In this document: positions 20,561 through 34,813 of the stretch, piece by piece
How positions within the stretch are numbered: position 1 is the stretch's first letter
How the letters are laid out: each line of letters opens with the position of its first letter
Assembly (NCBI RefSeq): GCF_964340395.1
Contig: NC_135549.1
Coordinates: 297,001-361,000, forward strand
Direction: 5' to 3'
Source of the DNA: Glandiceps talaboti
Lineage: Eukaryota > Hemichordata > Enteropneusta > Spengelidae
Length of the DNA: 64,000 bases
Program-made: the position numbers and the translations under genes
The notes under the pieces: model-generated
Database searches by the model: none
Seen by the model: only the letters and a program-made list of their open reading frames with translations
Told to the model about the DNA's origin: nothing

Positions 20561-21480
20561 TAATTAAGATAGTATTGTATCAGCTACAAATTTGGTGAAG
20601 GATGTCCAGGTAACACGAGCTTAGAACTTGCGGCAAAACCTATATGGTTCCCATCATTAAAAGTTACATAAAACCGATACAGCCAGTTAAATTATTTGTA
20701 TGTGGTGAAGTTATTTACATTTTGAGTACAGGGTTGTTAGTGAATTATTTAGTGCTTTCAATCGAAGTTTGAACAATGAAGTACTGTAACATGGTGATAC
20801 ATTAATGGACCTGTCCTAATGCATTGATATAGATTTGGCCATAGCAGTCACAACATTGCCCTGGAAGCAACAAATTCAAGTAATGATTTGCTCAGACTAT
20901 AATGCCTCTGAATGGGTGAGCACATTCAGTGTTGACAATTAAAACCAGTAGGCCAACAAGTAAATGGGACTGTCACCTAAATTTCTATTGCATATGAAGT
21001 CAACCTATAATTCATTTCAGTGGAGTTGAGTTAAAACCTAAGTAAATGGTCATGAGCAAATATTCATGACACTTGCTCAAAATACTTTTCACAAGTCACC
21101 AATAGAATAATGAATAGTGATGATGTGAGACTGTATGTAGACTGGTACAACAGCAACCAGTGCTAAATTTGAAATCTGTAGCAAAGTGAAATTATCATAA
21201 CAATGTGCACAATTGCCAAACTTGTTTGATCTGAATGTACCTAAATTATACAGGACACAAAACTACTTTATTCATATATCAATATGTTGCAAAAGTTGAT
21301 CATTCAAACTTTGATAAAAATTACTGTAAACATCATAATTCTTATTAATTTGGCAATACATTGAAATGAGAAAGCAAGACAAATAGCTTAATGATGAATT
21401 ATTCCTTTGTTGTTCATGATAGCTAAGGTCAAAGAAAAAAATTGTGTGGTTCCGATAATGTAAAACATTGATGGGTAGGT
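20561..21480. other. Intergenic, probable 3' flank of SLC2A13
   Basis: No gene or clear repeat seen. On the minus strand an AATAAA (21267-21272) lies about 750 nt beyond the SLC2A13 stop and could end a longer transcript. Confidence 0.35.
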
Positions 21481-21600
21481 TTTTTTTGTTTTTTTTGTTT
21501 TTTGTTGTTGTTGTTGGGGGGGGGGGGGGGGGGTTGTTGCTTTTTGTTTGCTTTTCTTTTTTTCTTTTTTTTTTCTTTTTTTTTTTTTTGGGGGGGGGGT
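21481..21600. repeat. Poly-T / GTT / poly-G low-complexity tract
   Basis: TTTTTTGTTTT runs, GTT units, about 18 consecutive G near 21516-21533, then T-rich sequence and another G run near 21590. Homopurine C runs on the minus strand. Confidence 0.9.
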
Positions 21601-21840
21601 TCTGGTTCGTGTTGTCACAATGTACCATATGATATGCAGGTGACATTGTGTGCTACACTGTATTCTGCCATGTTGTTTTGATTACAAGACAATAATATCA
21701 TCACTATTTCTCACAGCAATGACATTTTTTTTTTTTGATTTTTTGAATATTTTTTTCCAAATTTCCTAAAAAAAAGTTTTGGGTCAGTAGTGAAAAACTA
21801 GTTTGGGTCCCCGGAACCAAACAATTACAATTAGAAAGAA

Positions 21841-21868
21841 GGGGGGGGGGGGGGGGGGGGGGGGGGGG
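21841..21868. repeat. 28-nt poly-G run
   Basis: Uninterrupted run of 28 G just downstream of the SLC2A13 stop (it is poly-C in that gene's transcript orientation). Potential G-quadruplex on the plus strand, and prone to assembly length error. Confidence 0.95.
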
Positions 21869-22020
21869 CTAAACATGCAACTGAAGACATCCAGTTACTA
21901 TTCAGAAAACAAAAGCATATCAGGTACAAACAATAGAGGGCGATCTAACAATAATAAGCATCTTCAGTCCATTACAGGCAAGCAAAGAAGACTGTCCCCA
22001 TCACCAAATGAATCATACTT

Positions 22021-22026
22021 TTTATT
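22021..22026 (-). terminator. AATAAA hexamer overlapping the SLC2A13 stop codon
   Basis: Minus-strand reading GAA TAA AAAG places AATAAA across the last codon and the TAA stop. It could serve as a polyadenylation signal giving a very short 3' UTR; a second AATAAA at 21267-21272 is the alternative. Sequence match only. Confidence 0.35.
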
Positions 22027-22236
22027 CACCATCTGACACATCAGTATCGGCAGCATTGTGTCCTTTAATTTGTATATACTTGACTTCACGTTCCAGCTCT
22101 ACAGGACTACAGGTACACCATGGTTTGGCAAAAAGCTGTGTAACTTCTTCTAGTTTCTTATCTTTTGTCTCAGGTAAAAAGAAAAATATAAACAACAACC
22201 CAAGCATGGCTATACCAGAGTATAGGAAAAAGGTAC
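22022..22236 (-). CDS. SLC2A13: SLC2A13 exon 9 (terminal)
   Basis: Acceptor TTTCTTTTGCAG. Encodes residues 532-602: TM12, the PETK signature and the cytoplasmic tail ([14 protein letters not shown]; ending DVSDGE). The acidic Ser/Asp end resembles the human tail. Confidence 0.95.
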
Positions 22237-25200
22237 CTGCAAAAGAAAAGGAACATTCCCTTTACTATTATGACAATTCTTTGCTTTACATACATAGTAT
22301 CAATAACAAGTTAGACCTAATTTTTATCATGTCATTAACAATATAAACACCCTGAACAACATGCACACCAAATTTCTACCAAATCTGCTCAATAGTTTTG
22401 GAATTATAGATTTTTCACCAAAAAGACGCATTATTAGACCTAATTTGCATATTACTGATGGGATCATCATGTCAGGAACAATTCTTAATCCAAACACCCC
22501 GGGCCTAGAAGGTTCCCGCTAAATTTCAGACTGATCCACCCAGTAGTCTTTGTGATTTTTTGACCAAAAATGACATTTTTTTACCCAAATCACACACCTG
22601 TCATGCAAACTTTGCTTTGAAAAATTTCCCTAAGAGACACTACGTCTTCACCAGATATCAAGGCAATCGGTCTGCCCAGCAGTTTTGGGGGTTAAGTCAT
22701 GTACACACATACACATACACATACACATACACATACAGACAGAATGTGGTCCACCTATAGCACTACTGAACTTAAATTGATGAAGATCAGTGTAAGAGTT
22801 CCATTTTGAGTTCAAGATCTCACTTCAGTAATTGAGTGATATATGAAAAGAGGAAAGTGCACTATAAAACTGTCATCACAATACTTACCATATCTTGTCA
22901 ATGAGTCTGTCAGTGTCAAGAATGTCATCGAGATGAATAAATTAAAAATCCAGTTAACAGAAGCAGAGCATGCATTGCCAGTACTTCTAGCCCATATAGG
23001 ATAAATTTCAGAATTTATTGTCCATGGCATTGGTCCCATCCCTACAAAATAAGAATCATTTTAGATTACTTTATTTGGCAATGAAGTTGAATGGTTTTAA
23101 GGTAGTCATATTGAATAAGATCTACCCTCATTTTCTTATCTATACTTTCATTATAAGAAATTGAATATATGTTCTGAAGAAATATGCAATAAAAAATAGT
23201 GCCAATGGCGTTGTAACACAACTGTACACTTTTTAAAAATGTTTACCCACATGCTGATCCATACTAGGTATAGGTGTTCATTTGCTGAATGACTATCGAG
23301 TTGCCTATCCAACCCTATTGTTATCTTTGCTATATATGCAATCATTTGGCTGTTGCTATGGGCGGGGTCATGTTCCTAAACAAATCTGCATACATTTTTT
23401 GAAGGTCCGTTCACTTGTCTATGAATCCCTGATAATTATCTCTGCAATACACATGATCATTTGGCTGTTGCTATGGGTGTGGTCTTGTTGCTAGGTATAT
23501 TAGCATACATTTTTGAATGTTTATTCATTTGTCTATTAATCCCTGTTATCTTTGCAATATATGTCATCATTTGGCTGTTGCTATGGGTGTGGTCTTGTTG
23601 CTAGGTACATTTACATAATTTTTTGAATGTTTATTCATTTGTCTATTAATCCCTGTTGTTATCTTTGCAATATATGTGATCATTTGGCTGTTGTCATGGG
23701 TGTGATCTTGTTGCTTGGCATGTTTGCAGACACTTTTTGAATGTTTGTTTACATGTCTAAGAATCCCTGTTCTTCTCTTTGTGAAATACACCATCGTTTG
23801 GGTGTTGCTAGGGGTATTTACATACATTTTTTGAATGTTTATTCAAATATCTAAGAATCCCTGTTGTTCTCTTTGTGAAATACACCACCATTTGGCTGTT
23901 GCTATGGGTGTGGTCATGATTGCTAGGGGTATTTGCATACATTTTTTGAATGTTTACCCACTTGCCAACCAGATGATGTTGTTTTTTGACCAAAATACAC
24001 TGCCATTTGGTTGTTGCTAAGGGCATGGTCATGGTTGCTAGTGCCAATTGTATAAATAAAAATTGCAGAGAATCTGCAGAATAACACTTCTAGAAACATC
24101 TCACTAAGTTTCAGTCTTACTGACCAAGTACATTTTGAGATGTACGTTTTTGCCAAAATTTACATGTTTACACCTAATTTGCATATCACTTATGAGATCA
24201 TTATATGCTTAACATTTCTTCATCTAAACACCCCTAAGAATGTTCCCACCAAATTTCAGACTGACCTGCCCAATAGTTTTTGAGTTTATGTTTTTTGACC
24301 AAAAATCACATTTTCGACCCAAATCACACACCGTGGGCAAGATCATTTTGATTTAAACAATTTCCCAACTAGACATCTAAGGTAATACACTCACCAAATA
24401 TCATGCCAATCAGTCAATGCAGGAAATTTAACCTGCCAAACATAGTATGATCATGGAGGTCTTGATTTGACTCTATTTTTCTTTCCCCATAAAATGTGTG
24501 ACTTCATATTCTTTGTGCAAACTGGTTTTTAGAATGACTATTAGTAAGGATTGTGCATTTATATAAACCTGTTTTAATCATAGACATGTAAAAGATTATA
24601 ATGCTAATTTTGGGCATCATTATATGAAGAAAGTGATATGTTCACAAATAAAGAGCATAACAAAAATCAGTCTGTGCCTTGTCCATTGGCTAAAGGAATT
24701 GCCGTTGACGGTGATAAGTTCCGTAAGGAAGCATTCTATCTAATCGTTTTTGTTTGATAAGAATAGAGCAGTATGAAAGGAGACATGTCGGTAATACAAT
24801 GAGCTCTTGTAGCAATATGAACCGTGGCATATGTCGCGGCAAAGGAACTTGTCTGAGCTTGGGGTAAAAATGACAACACTGTTATGCCGACAATTACACC
24901 TAATTTGTTCTAATATACACCACATTATGGGCAATCTTTGAGGTTCAACAGTATTACAGTTCTAGATTCAATAACCTTTCTTTTTTTCTGTTTTTTTCTT
25001 CTTCTTTTTTTTTGGGGGGGTGGGGGGGGGGTAACAGGCCGGGTGCAAAGGAAATTGGGAAACGCTGTTACAGTAACAGTTACGGTCAGCTGTTTTGAAC
25101 AAAGGGGGTAGGAAGGATTGTAGTTCTAATTCCATATCTGAACAAAATCATTGTCGATGTCCCAGCATTGCAATGATAAGTTTTTCTTGATCTGTTACTA

Positions 25201-28200
25201 GGGCCCGGGGTTTTATTGGTGGGACTTATGCTGTTACTCTCATTATCAGTCGACATGTGTATAATATTGACTTTTTATTTGCAGGCAAACACATTAACAG
25301 GAAAATGGGTCAACATTTCAAATGCACTCACTCACCTGGAGCAAAGAAAGCTATATACAACACAAGACCTATAATGGGCATCCAGGAATATGGTGTTGGA
25401 CAGTAGTCATAGGCCCATGTTGATGTTGTATTCTTTGCTGCACATGTTGTTCCTGCCAGTGGGTCATTAGTTGTCATGTTAGCACCTATACATGATGCAG
25501 AACCACTGACCACAGAGTTGTGATCATCCATATAACAAAATCCACAGTGATGGTCTGATATGCAATCATTACACCAACTGAAATAAAACACATGTACAAG
25601 GTAAGAGTTTCTGGGTTCAAATTATACACTACCCATAATGACATGTTTTAGCTAATTAGATTTCCAACACATGTTCAGAAAGATTTTAAGTAGTGTTCTG
25701 ACCAGACCCTAACAGGGGTCATCATCTGCCTCTCCTGATGAAAATAGCACCAATGGTGTTGTAGCACATTCAACTGTATTTAGCTGTTGCTATGGGTGTG
25801 GGCTTGTTTGCTAAGCATATTTGCATACATTTTTGGGGAATCTTTATTAACTTGCCTGCCCTTCCCACTTTTCTACTTTATATCTTTGCAATATAAACCA
25901 TTATTTAGCTGTTGCTATGGGCGTGGTCTTGTTGCTAGGCATATTTGCAAACATTTTTGGAATCTATATTCACTTACCTACCCATCCCTGTTGTTATCTT
26001 TGTAGTATGCATCACCATTTCGCTGTTGCCAGGGCGTGGCCATGGCTGCTAGGGCCAATTGTGTTATTATAATAATGTTTCAATAACTGCCGAATAACAC
26101 CTCCAGAAACATCCTCACCCCATTTGAACCTGTCACCTAATTTGCATATCACTGATGGTATCATCACGTGGTAAATACAGCTTCATCTACACATACCCAG
26201 ATGCACCCCCATTAAATTTCAGCCCAATCTGCAATTGGTCGTTTTGGAATTACAGATTTTTGACAAAAAAACATCTTTTTTAGCCTAATTTGCCTATCAC
26301 TGATGGGATCACACGTCATGAACAATTTTTAATTTAAACCCCTAAGAACATCGCCAACGAATCACACAAATCAAATCACACATCGGTGGTGAGATCATTT
26401 TGATTTGAACAATTTCCCAACTAGACACCCAAGGTTATATACCTACAATTGGTCCAGTGGTTATTGACTTTGTAGTTCAGTCACACACACACAGACAGCC
26501 AGACAACGCACCATGCCATAAGCAAGACTGAACCTTAGTGTTCAGTTGTGCTAAAAATCAACAGTGATGACCAGCTATATTTTTTTTCAACTTTATCCAA
26601 TGATAACCTTGTTTATACTTCAAGTATATTTATTTTCAACATGTACAAGAAAACACACCAAGTCTTATAAATTGCTTATAAATTGAACACACAGTGTAAG
26701 AGTTAATAATAAAAGTTGCTGCAACATCAGAGAGGCAGTATCAATATTTCAAGCAACTTAATACATTAGAAACTGACATATGCAAGGAAAGTCCTGTCTA
26801 AATAAAATAAAATATACTTCAACAGTGACTTTTATTTCCTATTCAAATTGCTATAAATTGTTTGTTTATTGGCTTGCAAAAAAGGTCATGCTTAGGGCAT
26901 ATGACTTGGAGGCTTTCAATTTCCATGATGTAAATCTTAAGAGATATTGACTTTCCAAGATTTAGAGGGTACTTTCTCAGGTCAGAGTTCTACTGTAGAC
27001 AGGGAAATAGCTGGAAGTGTGTTTGCACATTTTTAATTCAGCTTTTAACATTCTGCATGAGAAGTACATTGTATAACCTAGCAGCTCATAAACTGCACTA
27101 TGCTACAAACTGTACTTACTGTACATGTACTATATTCTTAGGGGCCTATCACTTCAACTATTTTTTTTTATGATTCAGATTAAAAAGATTTTTAAAAAGG
27201 TTTATAAAATTACTGTAACATATATTCAGTACTTACGCATAGGTAGAACAGTTTATTTGGTTAGATGATGTATGTTGTCCACCAGGTATTTGGGGTGAAT
27301 TGAGTGCTGCTAGTAGAAAACCAGTTGCTAAAAATAATAAACTAAATAAAACACCTGAAAAAAGGAGAAAGACAAAAAGGTTCTCATTTTATAATTTGTC
27401 TGTCTTGAGAAGTATTAAAATCATAAGCTATCTTTCTAAAATTGGCCTTTCCAAAATTTGCCATGGTGGTGCTCAGGTTACACATTCCAAGTGAATCTGT
27501 AACAACTGATGAGAGGCATTTGACAGTTAATATAGTACTCATTTAAAACCATTCAGTTGAATTCTTAACTTTCTTTTCTATACATGTACGTCACATGTAC
27601 ACCAACCATCCAGCATACAAGAAGACAAAATAGTGCAAAAAGCTGTTCTGATTTACTTTACAATGTGATAAAAGCAATGACTCAAGACAAAAAAAATAAT
27701 CCTTGTCATGTGAAATAAAAAAACCATAATTTTCCGTTTACTTAAGGTTATATATTACATATTTACCTGTCATACTTGCCAAACTTAATCCTCTACGGCC
27801 TAATTTTTCAACTAAATAAACACCCACTGCAGTAAATGCAAAGTTGATAAAAGCTACAACAGCTGCTAACCAGATAGCTAGCCGATCATCCTGTACTCCA
27901 GACATCTTAATGATGGTTGCACTGTAATACCTGTAAGAAAGGACACGACCCATGTATAAGTGTACTAGTTAGTATGTGGTAATTAGCTATAGGCCCAAAA
28001 AAATATATATATCTGGTTCTGGTCAGCGCGCGCGTGCCCTGAATACCCCTGCGTCGATCCTTTTTTTTCCGATAATTTTTGCTTTCCCGTTACTTACTTA
28101 CAACACTGTATGCAAGGCTAGCGGAAAAATGGAACTGAGTTTGAGTACGTCGTGAGCACAAATAATCAAAATGTTGATATCAATTAAGCTGACTTTTGGA

Positions 28201-31200
28201 GCAAAGATCCTCCGGCCATTTGGAATCGTAGACGTTTCACCTGATGTTACTCTAATGAGATTATATGAAGACTATTGTCAAGGTGTTCTTAGTTCTGGTG
28301 ATCGTTTCGTTCTGCCTTCTGAATACGAAGATTTTCCTGTAGAATGCAGCGTAAGCAGTGTGTTGACAGGTCAGTTCCAGTCTGTTCTGGTAACAGACCA
28401 GGTTTCTGCATTGACTGAATTTGGTAAATATGTGCGTTTTAATATAAATGGGGAACAAGAGAAGCAAGTTTGGGCAATTCCAGTGAGAAATGCCTTCAGA
28501 CTGATGATGGACGGTGCTAGAAAGAAAACACTGCCTCCTCTACGTCCGTTGGACAGACCTAATTCTCGTTACAAGTTGCACAATGACATTATACAGTGGT
28601 TGCAAGGCAAGAATCTTGGATGGGATTATAACTGCAGATCACTGGGCGATAAATTTGTAAATATGACTAGTGATGCCCTATGGATGATTGATCCGCATCG
28701 TACAAGACTGCTTAAATACTCCAAACTTTATTACACACCAAGGTATTCCCTTCATTTACATACAATAGTCTGCTCCTTTCTCAAACTGGAATTCTTTATC
28801 ACTGGACATATATACTGGGCAAGCTTCAATTCTGTACATTTTTCAAGAACAAACTAACTAAAAACGTATCTGTTGAAACAAGCCTTCACTGCTTCAGTGT
28901 GGATTGACCCTTTTACAGCCATTGAACAGACTATGACATGATAGAAAGTCTACACAGCCCAATATAAATATGTACTGAAGATATAGACAAGAGAATCCCA
29001 GAGCATTTCATTGATGAATAATTTGTTGGCTTTGAGACATTGATCATTTCAAAGCAAGCGTACATGTATACTTTGCAATAATGAATGAAAAAGACTAGCC
29101 AAGGGCTTTTCTCAAGATATAGGACAGCAGTATACATGTACATGTAATATAATATGTATACATGATGTGTATACATAGATTACATGCATTGTACTTACAT
29201 GACAGTGTTGATGCCTGCTAGTTGTTGAAACATTTGCATACCACAGCCAACAATCAGAGCTCTTCTAACAGGGGGAGTTTGTAACATCTGAACAATCACA
29301 GCTTTCTTACCTATGGGTGCCATGCATACATAGGAAGACAAAATTACCAAGTCATAATCAAACCTGTCATCTCTAAAATATGTACATGTAAAACTAAAAT
29401 AGACAAAATTGGTAAATTTCTCAATTGTCACGTTTCTTATCAATTTCATCTGTCAATATTATGGACATAACTTTCCACAGAACAATTCTTTGCCCATTTT
29501 GAATGTACCTACAAAATGTAGTTTGTACTGTGTATGAATCCACAACACATTCATTTGGAAGTTGAACCCTATGCATGTGATATTAAGGGACAATTGCACA
29601 AAGTCACACAAACTCAATGAACAAACTTTGTTCATTCAGGGTCTGGCTTCAATGTGATTGCTGAACTTCACTTTCATACTTCTTACTGAAAATGTCATGT
29701 TTACATTATTCTGTTTTTTACTACTGAGATGTTAATAAATTGACAAATTTATTGCTAACATGATTGATATCAAAAACACTCAGTGCTGGGTTTCTGGTAG
29801 TATTTATTTTAATGTGTTTTAGTAGTGATGTTGACTAGTTTAGATACTAGTAGTGGTGATGTGACCACTGCAATGTTTATTATAGCCCCCGTGCAATCGC
29901 TAATATGGGCTACCACTAAACAGTAGACAGCCAATAATTTTCGCCTTGTATTTCTTGGCACATAAGTAAGTGATGTAAAATCATGAAATGACTCTCTACA
30001 ACCTAATGTCTACTAAAATGCCTTTATTTCCTGGAGTGGCATTCCCCTTTAACTGTAATGACTTGTATGTTATTAGCATTGACCTATTTGATATTCAAAA
30101 TTGCATGTGGCAATGTTTTTTCATTTTCCTTATATAAATCAGAAATGTTCCATCTGGCAAAAATTTATATAAAGAGAAATGATGAAGCCTTGATGAGTTA
30201 ATGTTTCATGTTGGCAGTTCAATATTTAAAATTGTAATGTTCTGAATATACTTTACAATTTATCCGGAATACTAATCTATGAATACAAAGGTTCCCTTTC
30301 ACAATTAATGGCTGCATTTAGTATGTATATTTGGATGTATACAGTTACATACAGGATTTCACATTCAGCTATTACAGAATGAAAAGATCACTGTGAGTAA
30401 TGATATTGTTGGACAATTGACTATACTGAGATTGATTATTCCCTGTTGTTACTATAAAAGAAGCAATTATTAAAGTCAGTTTATCATTGTAATGGCTATT
30501 ATGGTTGCTAGGGATACTCTGAAATTGGAATTTTGTATGCATAATTATACTTGGCAGAAAATCTCACTATAAACTGTTGCAATGAGTGTGGTCATAGTGG
30601 CTATGATTTCATGATTTTGAACATGTACGTAACTCTCACTCACTTACACACTTCTCTCTACATCCTTCCATGTTTTCAATTGTTTCTCTGTATCCTCTCA
30701 TTTTGTTAGTAGATCTGTGTCTGCTCCTGGAGCTCTTTGGAGAACAGGTGCATAATATATTCGCTTTATTATAGTTATTATTATTTCTTATCAAATGCAA
30801 AATTTCCAAGACATTCCTACAAGTATTTATGTACATTTTGTAGTATCAATGTAGAATTCATACGAATCTGATAAGCATTTTTTTACATCACTCTTATCAG
30901 TTTTTCTTGACACACAAACACAACACTGTGACAAAATACACACATACACCATGACTATAGCATTGACCCAGAAGTTTAGTTGTACCAAACAAGTCTGATC
31001 TTAAACAAAATTAGTTCTCTGGGGATCAATGTATTAGTATACATAATACATTTGTATTACGTATGATAGGTATAATTTATTCCCTTATTGATTCTTGATA
31101 TGTACAAAGTGATACCTGATTCAAACTGAAACTCTCGTAAGGGCAAAACCATAGATATTTGGTCCTACACACATTGTTGGAATGCAAAATTTTGAGCTAT

Positions 31201-34200
31201 AGCTATCATACATGATGTACTCCTTAATTGAACATTAATTATATGAAACTATATGAAATTTGACCTTGCATACTTATCTAAACACCATTAATTATGCAAA
31301 TGAATAATAAAGATTATAAGCTACATGAACAAGCTCCACTTTGTATTCTAAAGATGTTGCCTAATTATCAAAAATGATTATTTATGCAAATTACACCACA
31401 ATTAAAACTACATAAAAAACTACATCAGACACGTGCTTAATTATGGTTGATGTATGTACCTATTTGTGACATTTGACTTTTGCATTCTTAAGATATAGCC
31501 TAATTACAGAAAATCATTAATTAAGAAAACAAATTTCCCATTAAAACTAAAGAGTACAGTAACAAGATTTAAAGTCTGTGTGTTTTTTGTTATGTCTGAT
31601 TTATAATGTATATGAAATTTGAAGTTTGCATTCGAAGATATGTCTAAGTATCAAAGTTCATTAATTATGCAAATATCTTATTACTTTCAAACATAACAAA
31701 TGTTCACTTTGATATACACCAAATTATATGAAATTTGAAGCTTGCATTCTCAAGATATAGTCTAGTTGCCAAAAATCATTAATTTATGCAAATGATTCAT
31801 TTAAAACTAAAAGCTAGGTCAACAAACTTCATAGGACATGTGTGCATTATTATGGTTGATGTATGTCCCAAACTACATGAATTTGAAGCCTAATTACCAA
31901 ACATATCAGTTATGCAATTAATCATTATTAAAGCAAAACGATTATTCCAACAGGTTTTACAGGATGTGTGCATTGTTATGGTTGATGCACATATATGTGC
32001 CAAATTATATGAAATTTGAAGTGTATTCCTTAACTAATTACTAAAAACCACCAATTATGCAAATAACTAATTAATGTTTATTGGATGTTTGCCAAAATCT
32101 AATCAGTTCATGTCATTACCATATATGGAAGATGTGTACCCAGTTTCATTAGAATTGATACAATAGTTTTTGAGATATTGTGTAAAAACAGTAGTCAGGT
32201 TAATGTAAGGCATTACAGCCAGGACTATTTATTAACATTAACACGATAATTCTTAAAATACAAACACACTTGACCAAAATACAAATGTAATGTAAACCTG
32301 GAAATTTTCACTTAAGATTTATTTTTGTTTATTTGTCTGGATAACAAAAACATATTTAAATTTAAATAAGTAGTAACTAAAGTGGCTTCATGCACATGAA
32401 CATATTATTGTACCAGTTTGGTAATTAGTCTTTTAGAACAAGCTGAAGCCTGCAAAACAAAATATTTCTAGTGGTATGAAAATACCCAGGTTTTTTAGTG
32501 TGCTAAAGTAGCTAGTCTTGGTAAGTGTGTAGTAATAAATTAGAACTCAACACATATATCAACATTTGGGAAACAGCTTTACATTCTCTATCTGGCACAG
32601 CATATTAGAATAGTGATAACATGAGGCAATGAAACATCCACTGTAACAGTCATGGTGAAAAAGACCTTGCCTTTGAATCAATAGTAACATCACCTCATTT
32701 TCTTTTGCTATAGTAACCAAACAGACCTAAATGTCAATGTCATTAAAACGACATATGTTGACTTGTTTTGGTGTATTCTTCTGCAGATATTAAGATTTCA
32801 CTGATTTTATTAGAGGCATATCACTGCATAATACTTTCCATGTTTTAATATGGCTACTCCCCAAAGATTGCTTAGATTATAAAATTTCATTTTCCATGAC
32901 ATCATATATCATTATATCAGTTATATGTAATATAATAGTTTTGTCTCACATTTCAGTCTGAAAATATAAATAAATTTGCCAATTTCCAGTTGTGTGTTCA
33001 TGTGAACTAAAATCCTGTCCCAATTTTGTTCAATACAATCCAGAGTGTCATTCTTTTTTCAATCATCTTAGACTAGCTAATTCATTTCGGCTTGCCATTT
33101 TCTTTCCTACCTTATACCAATTGATGCTACTCCATACATGTACTATGTATAATTCGTCATGTAAAGGAGTGTATATAGTATTACACAAAACCAAGCTTCT
33201 AATTCTCCTTTGGTGTGGATTTGTATGTGCCAATCACCAGTCTATGGTAATTTCCAAGCTTAAACATGATGAATTTACTAAGTCGATGGCAAATATGAAT
33301 TTGTCAGCTGTCAAACCACATTTTATAATATATGTACCTTTCAATATGGCAGCTTAGTGGGAGGATTTCCTTTGTAACGTGTGTAAAATTAAACACAAGG
33401 AAAGTATATGGATTAAATCTCTTGTCATTTTTCATGGGAGAAGTCCACAACCCTAATTGGCATACAGAAAACTACATTTATTATTGTCAAAAACTCTTAG
33501 TATTGTAAAATGTTGGATCCTACAAGCTATTTTTCAGGCCAATTTCTATGACAGTATTAGCAAAATTAGATGAGTGTGTCCATGAATTTATACACTTTAC
33601 AGATTATTCGGCCCTTGAAAATGGCAGAAAATGAGTGAGAAAATGCTTTGTGAAATCTTGAGAGATAAAAGAAGAAACCTAGACTGCAGCTACAACTCTA
33701 CATTTCATCTCACCCATGTCCATAAACTCTTGTTTACAAAGTAATGACAGTCATGCCTGAAAAGACATTAGCTGATATATTTGTAGAAAAATAGCACCAA
33801 TGGCATTATAGCACAACTGTATTTTGTTGTTGCTATGGGCATGGTCTTGTTGATAGGCATATTTGCATACATTTTTGAATCTGTATTCATTTACCTACCC
33901 ATCCCTGTTGTTATCTTTGTAATATGCATCAGATCACTGTTGCTAAGGGCATGGTTATGGTTGCTAGGGCCAAATGTGTCTAAATGTTTTGCAAAATAAC
34001 TGCAAAATAACACCTCCAGAAACATTCCCACCAAGTTTCAACCTCATTCACCATGCAAGATACTAGTAGAATATAGTCCATGGGCCAGAGGGGGTTACCA
34101 TGCACCCCCCCCCCCCCACACACACACACACACACATACACACACATACACAAACCTACAACATAGGTATTTTTTTGTTAGCAGTGAAAATTTTGGGATG

Positions 34201-34724
34201 CACTACCTGTTTGGCCTCGATTTCAAATTATATGTGCGTCACGGAATGGTGTCGAAAGGTTGAAGGCCAAACAGGTAGTGCATCCCAAAATTTTCAGTTA
34301 ACATTTTGTTTCTCATTCAGTAGACTCAAATAAACAAAAAAATACCTATTGGATTATCACGTTGTAAATACAGCTTCATCTACACATGCCCAGATGTATC
34401 TCCATTATATTTCAGCCCAATCTGCTTTGTAGTTTAGGAATTATAGATTTTTGACCAAAACAACACATTTTTAGCTCAAATTTGCATATCGAATGGATCA
34501 TCATGTCATGAACATTTCTTAATCTAAATACCTTTAAAAATGTTCCAACCAAATTTCAAATCGAACTGCCAAGCAGTTTTTGAAGATTTAAGTTTTTGGA
34601 CCAAAAATCATATTTTTTTACCCAAATCACACGGCGGGGGTATGATCATTTTAATTTGAACAATTTCCCAGCTATCCATCAAATATCATTGCAATCGCAA
34701 TCCAGCAGTTTTTGACTTTAAGTT

Positions 34725-34813
<89 letters not shown>

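Noticed and set aside
20132-20563. 143-residue Ser/Leu/Phe ORF
   Set aside because: Translation of a trinucleotide repeat.
23567-24156. Overlapping ORFs with YANTPSN and HSKNVCKYP repeats
   Set aside because: They follow the internal tandem blocks of repeat family R1 and occur on both strands; not coding.
32992-33357. 121-codon plus-strand ORF as second exon of the nested gene
   Set aside because: It has a TTTCCAG acceptor, but no good donor, unconvincing composition, and uncertain phase with the ORF at 28171-28742.
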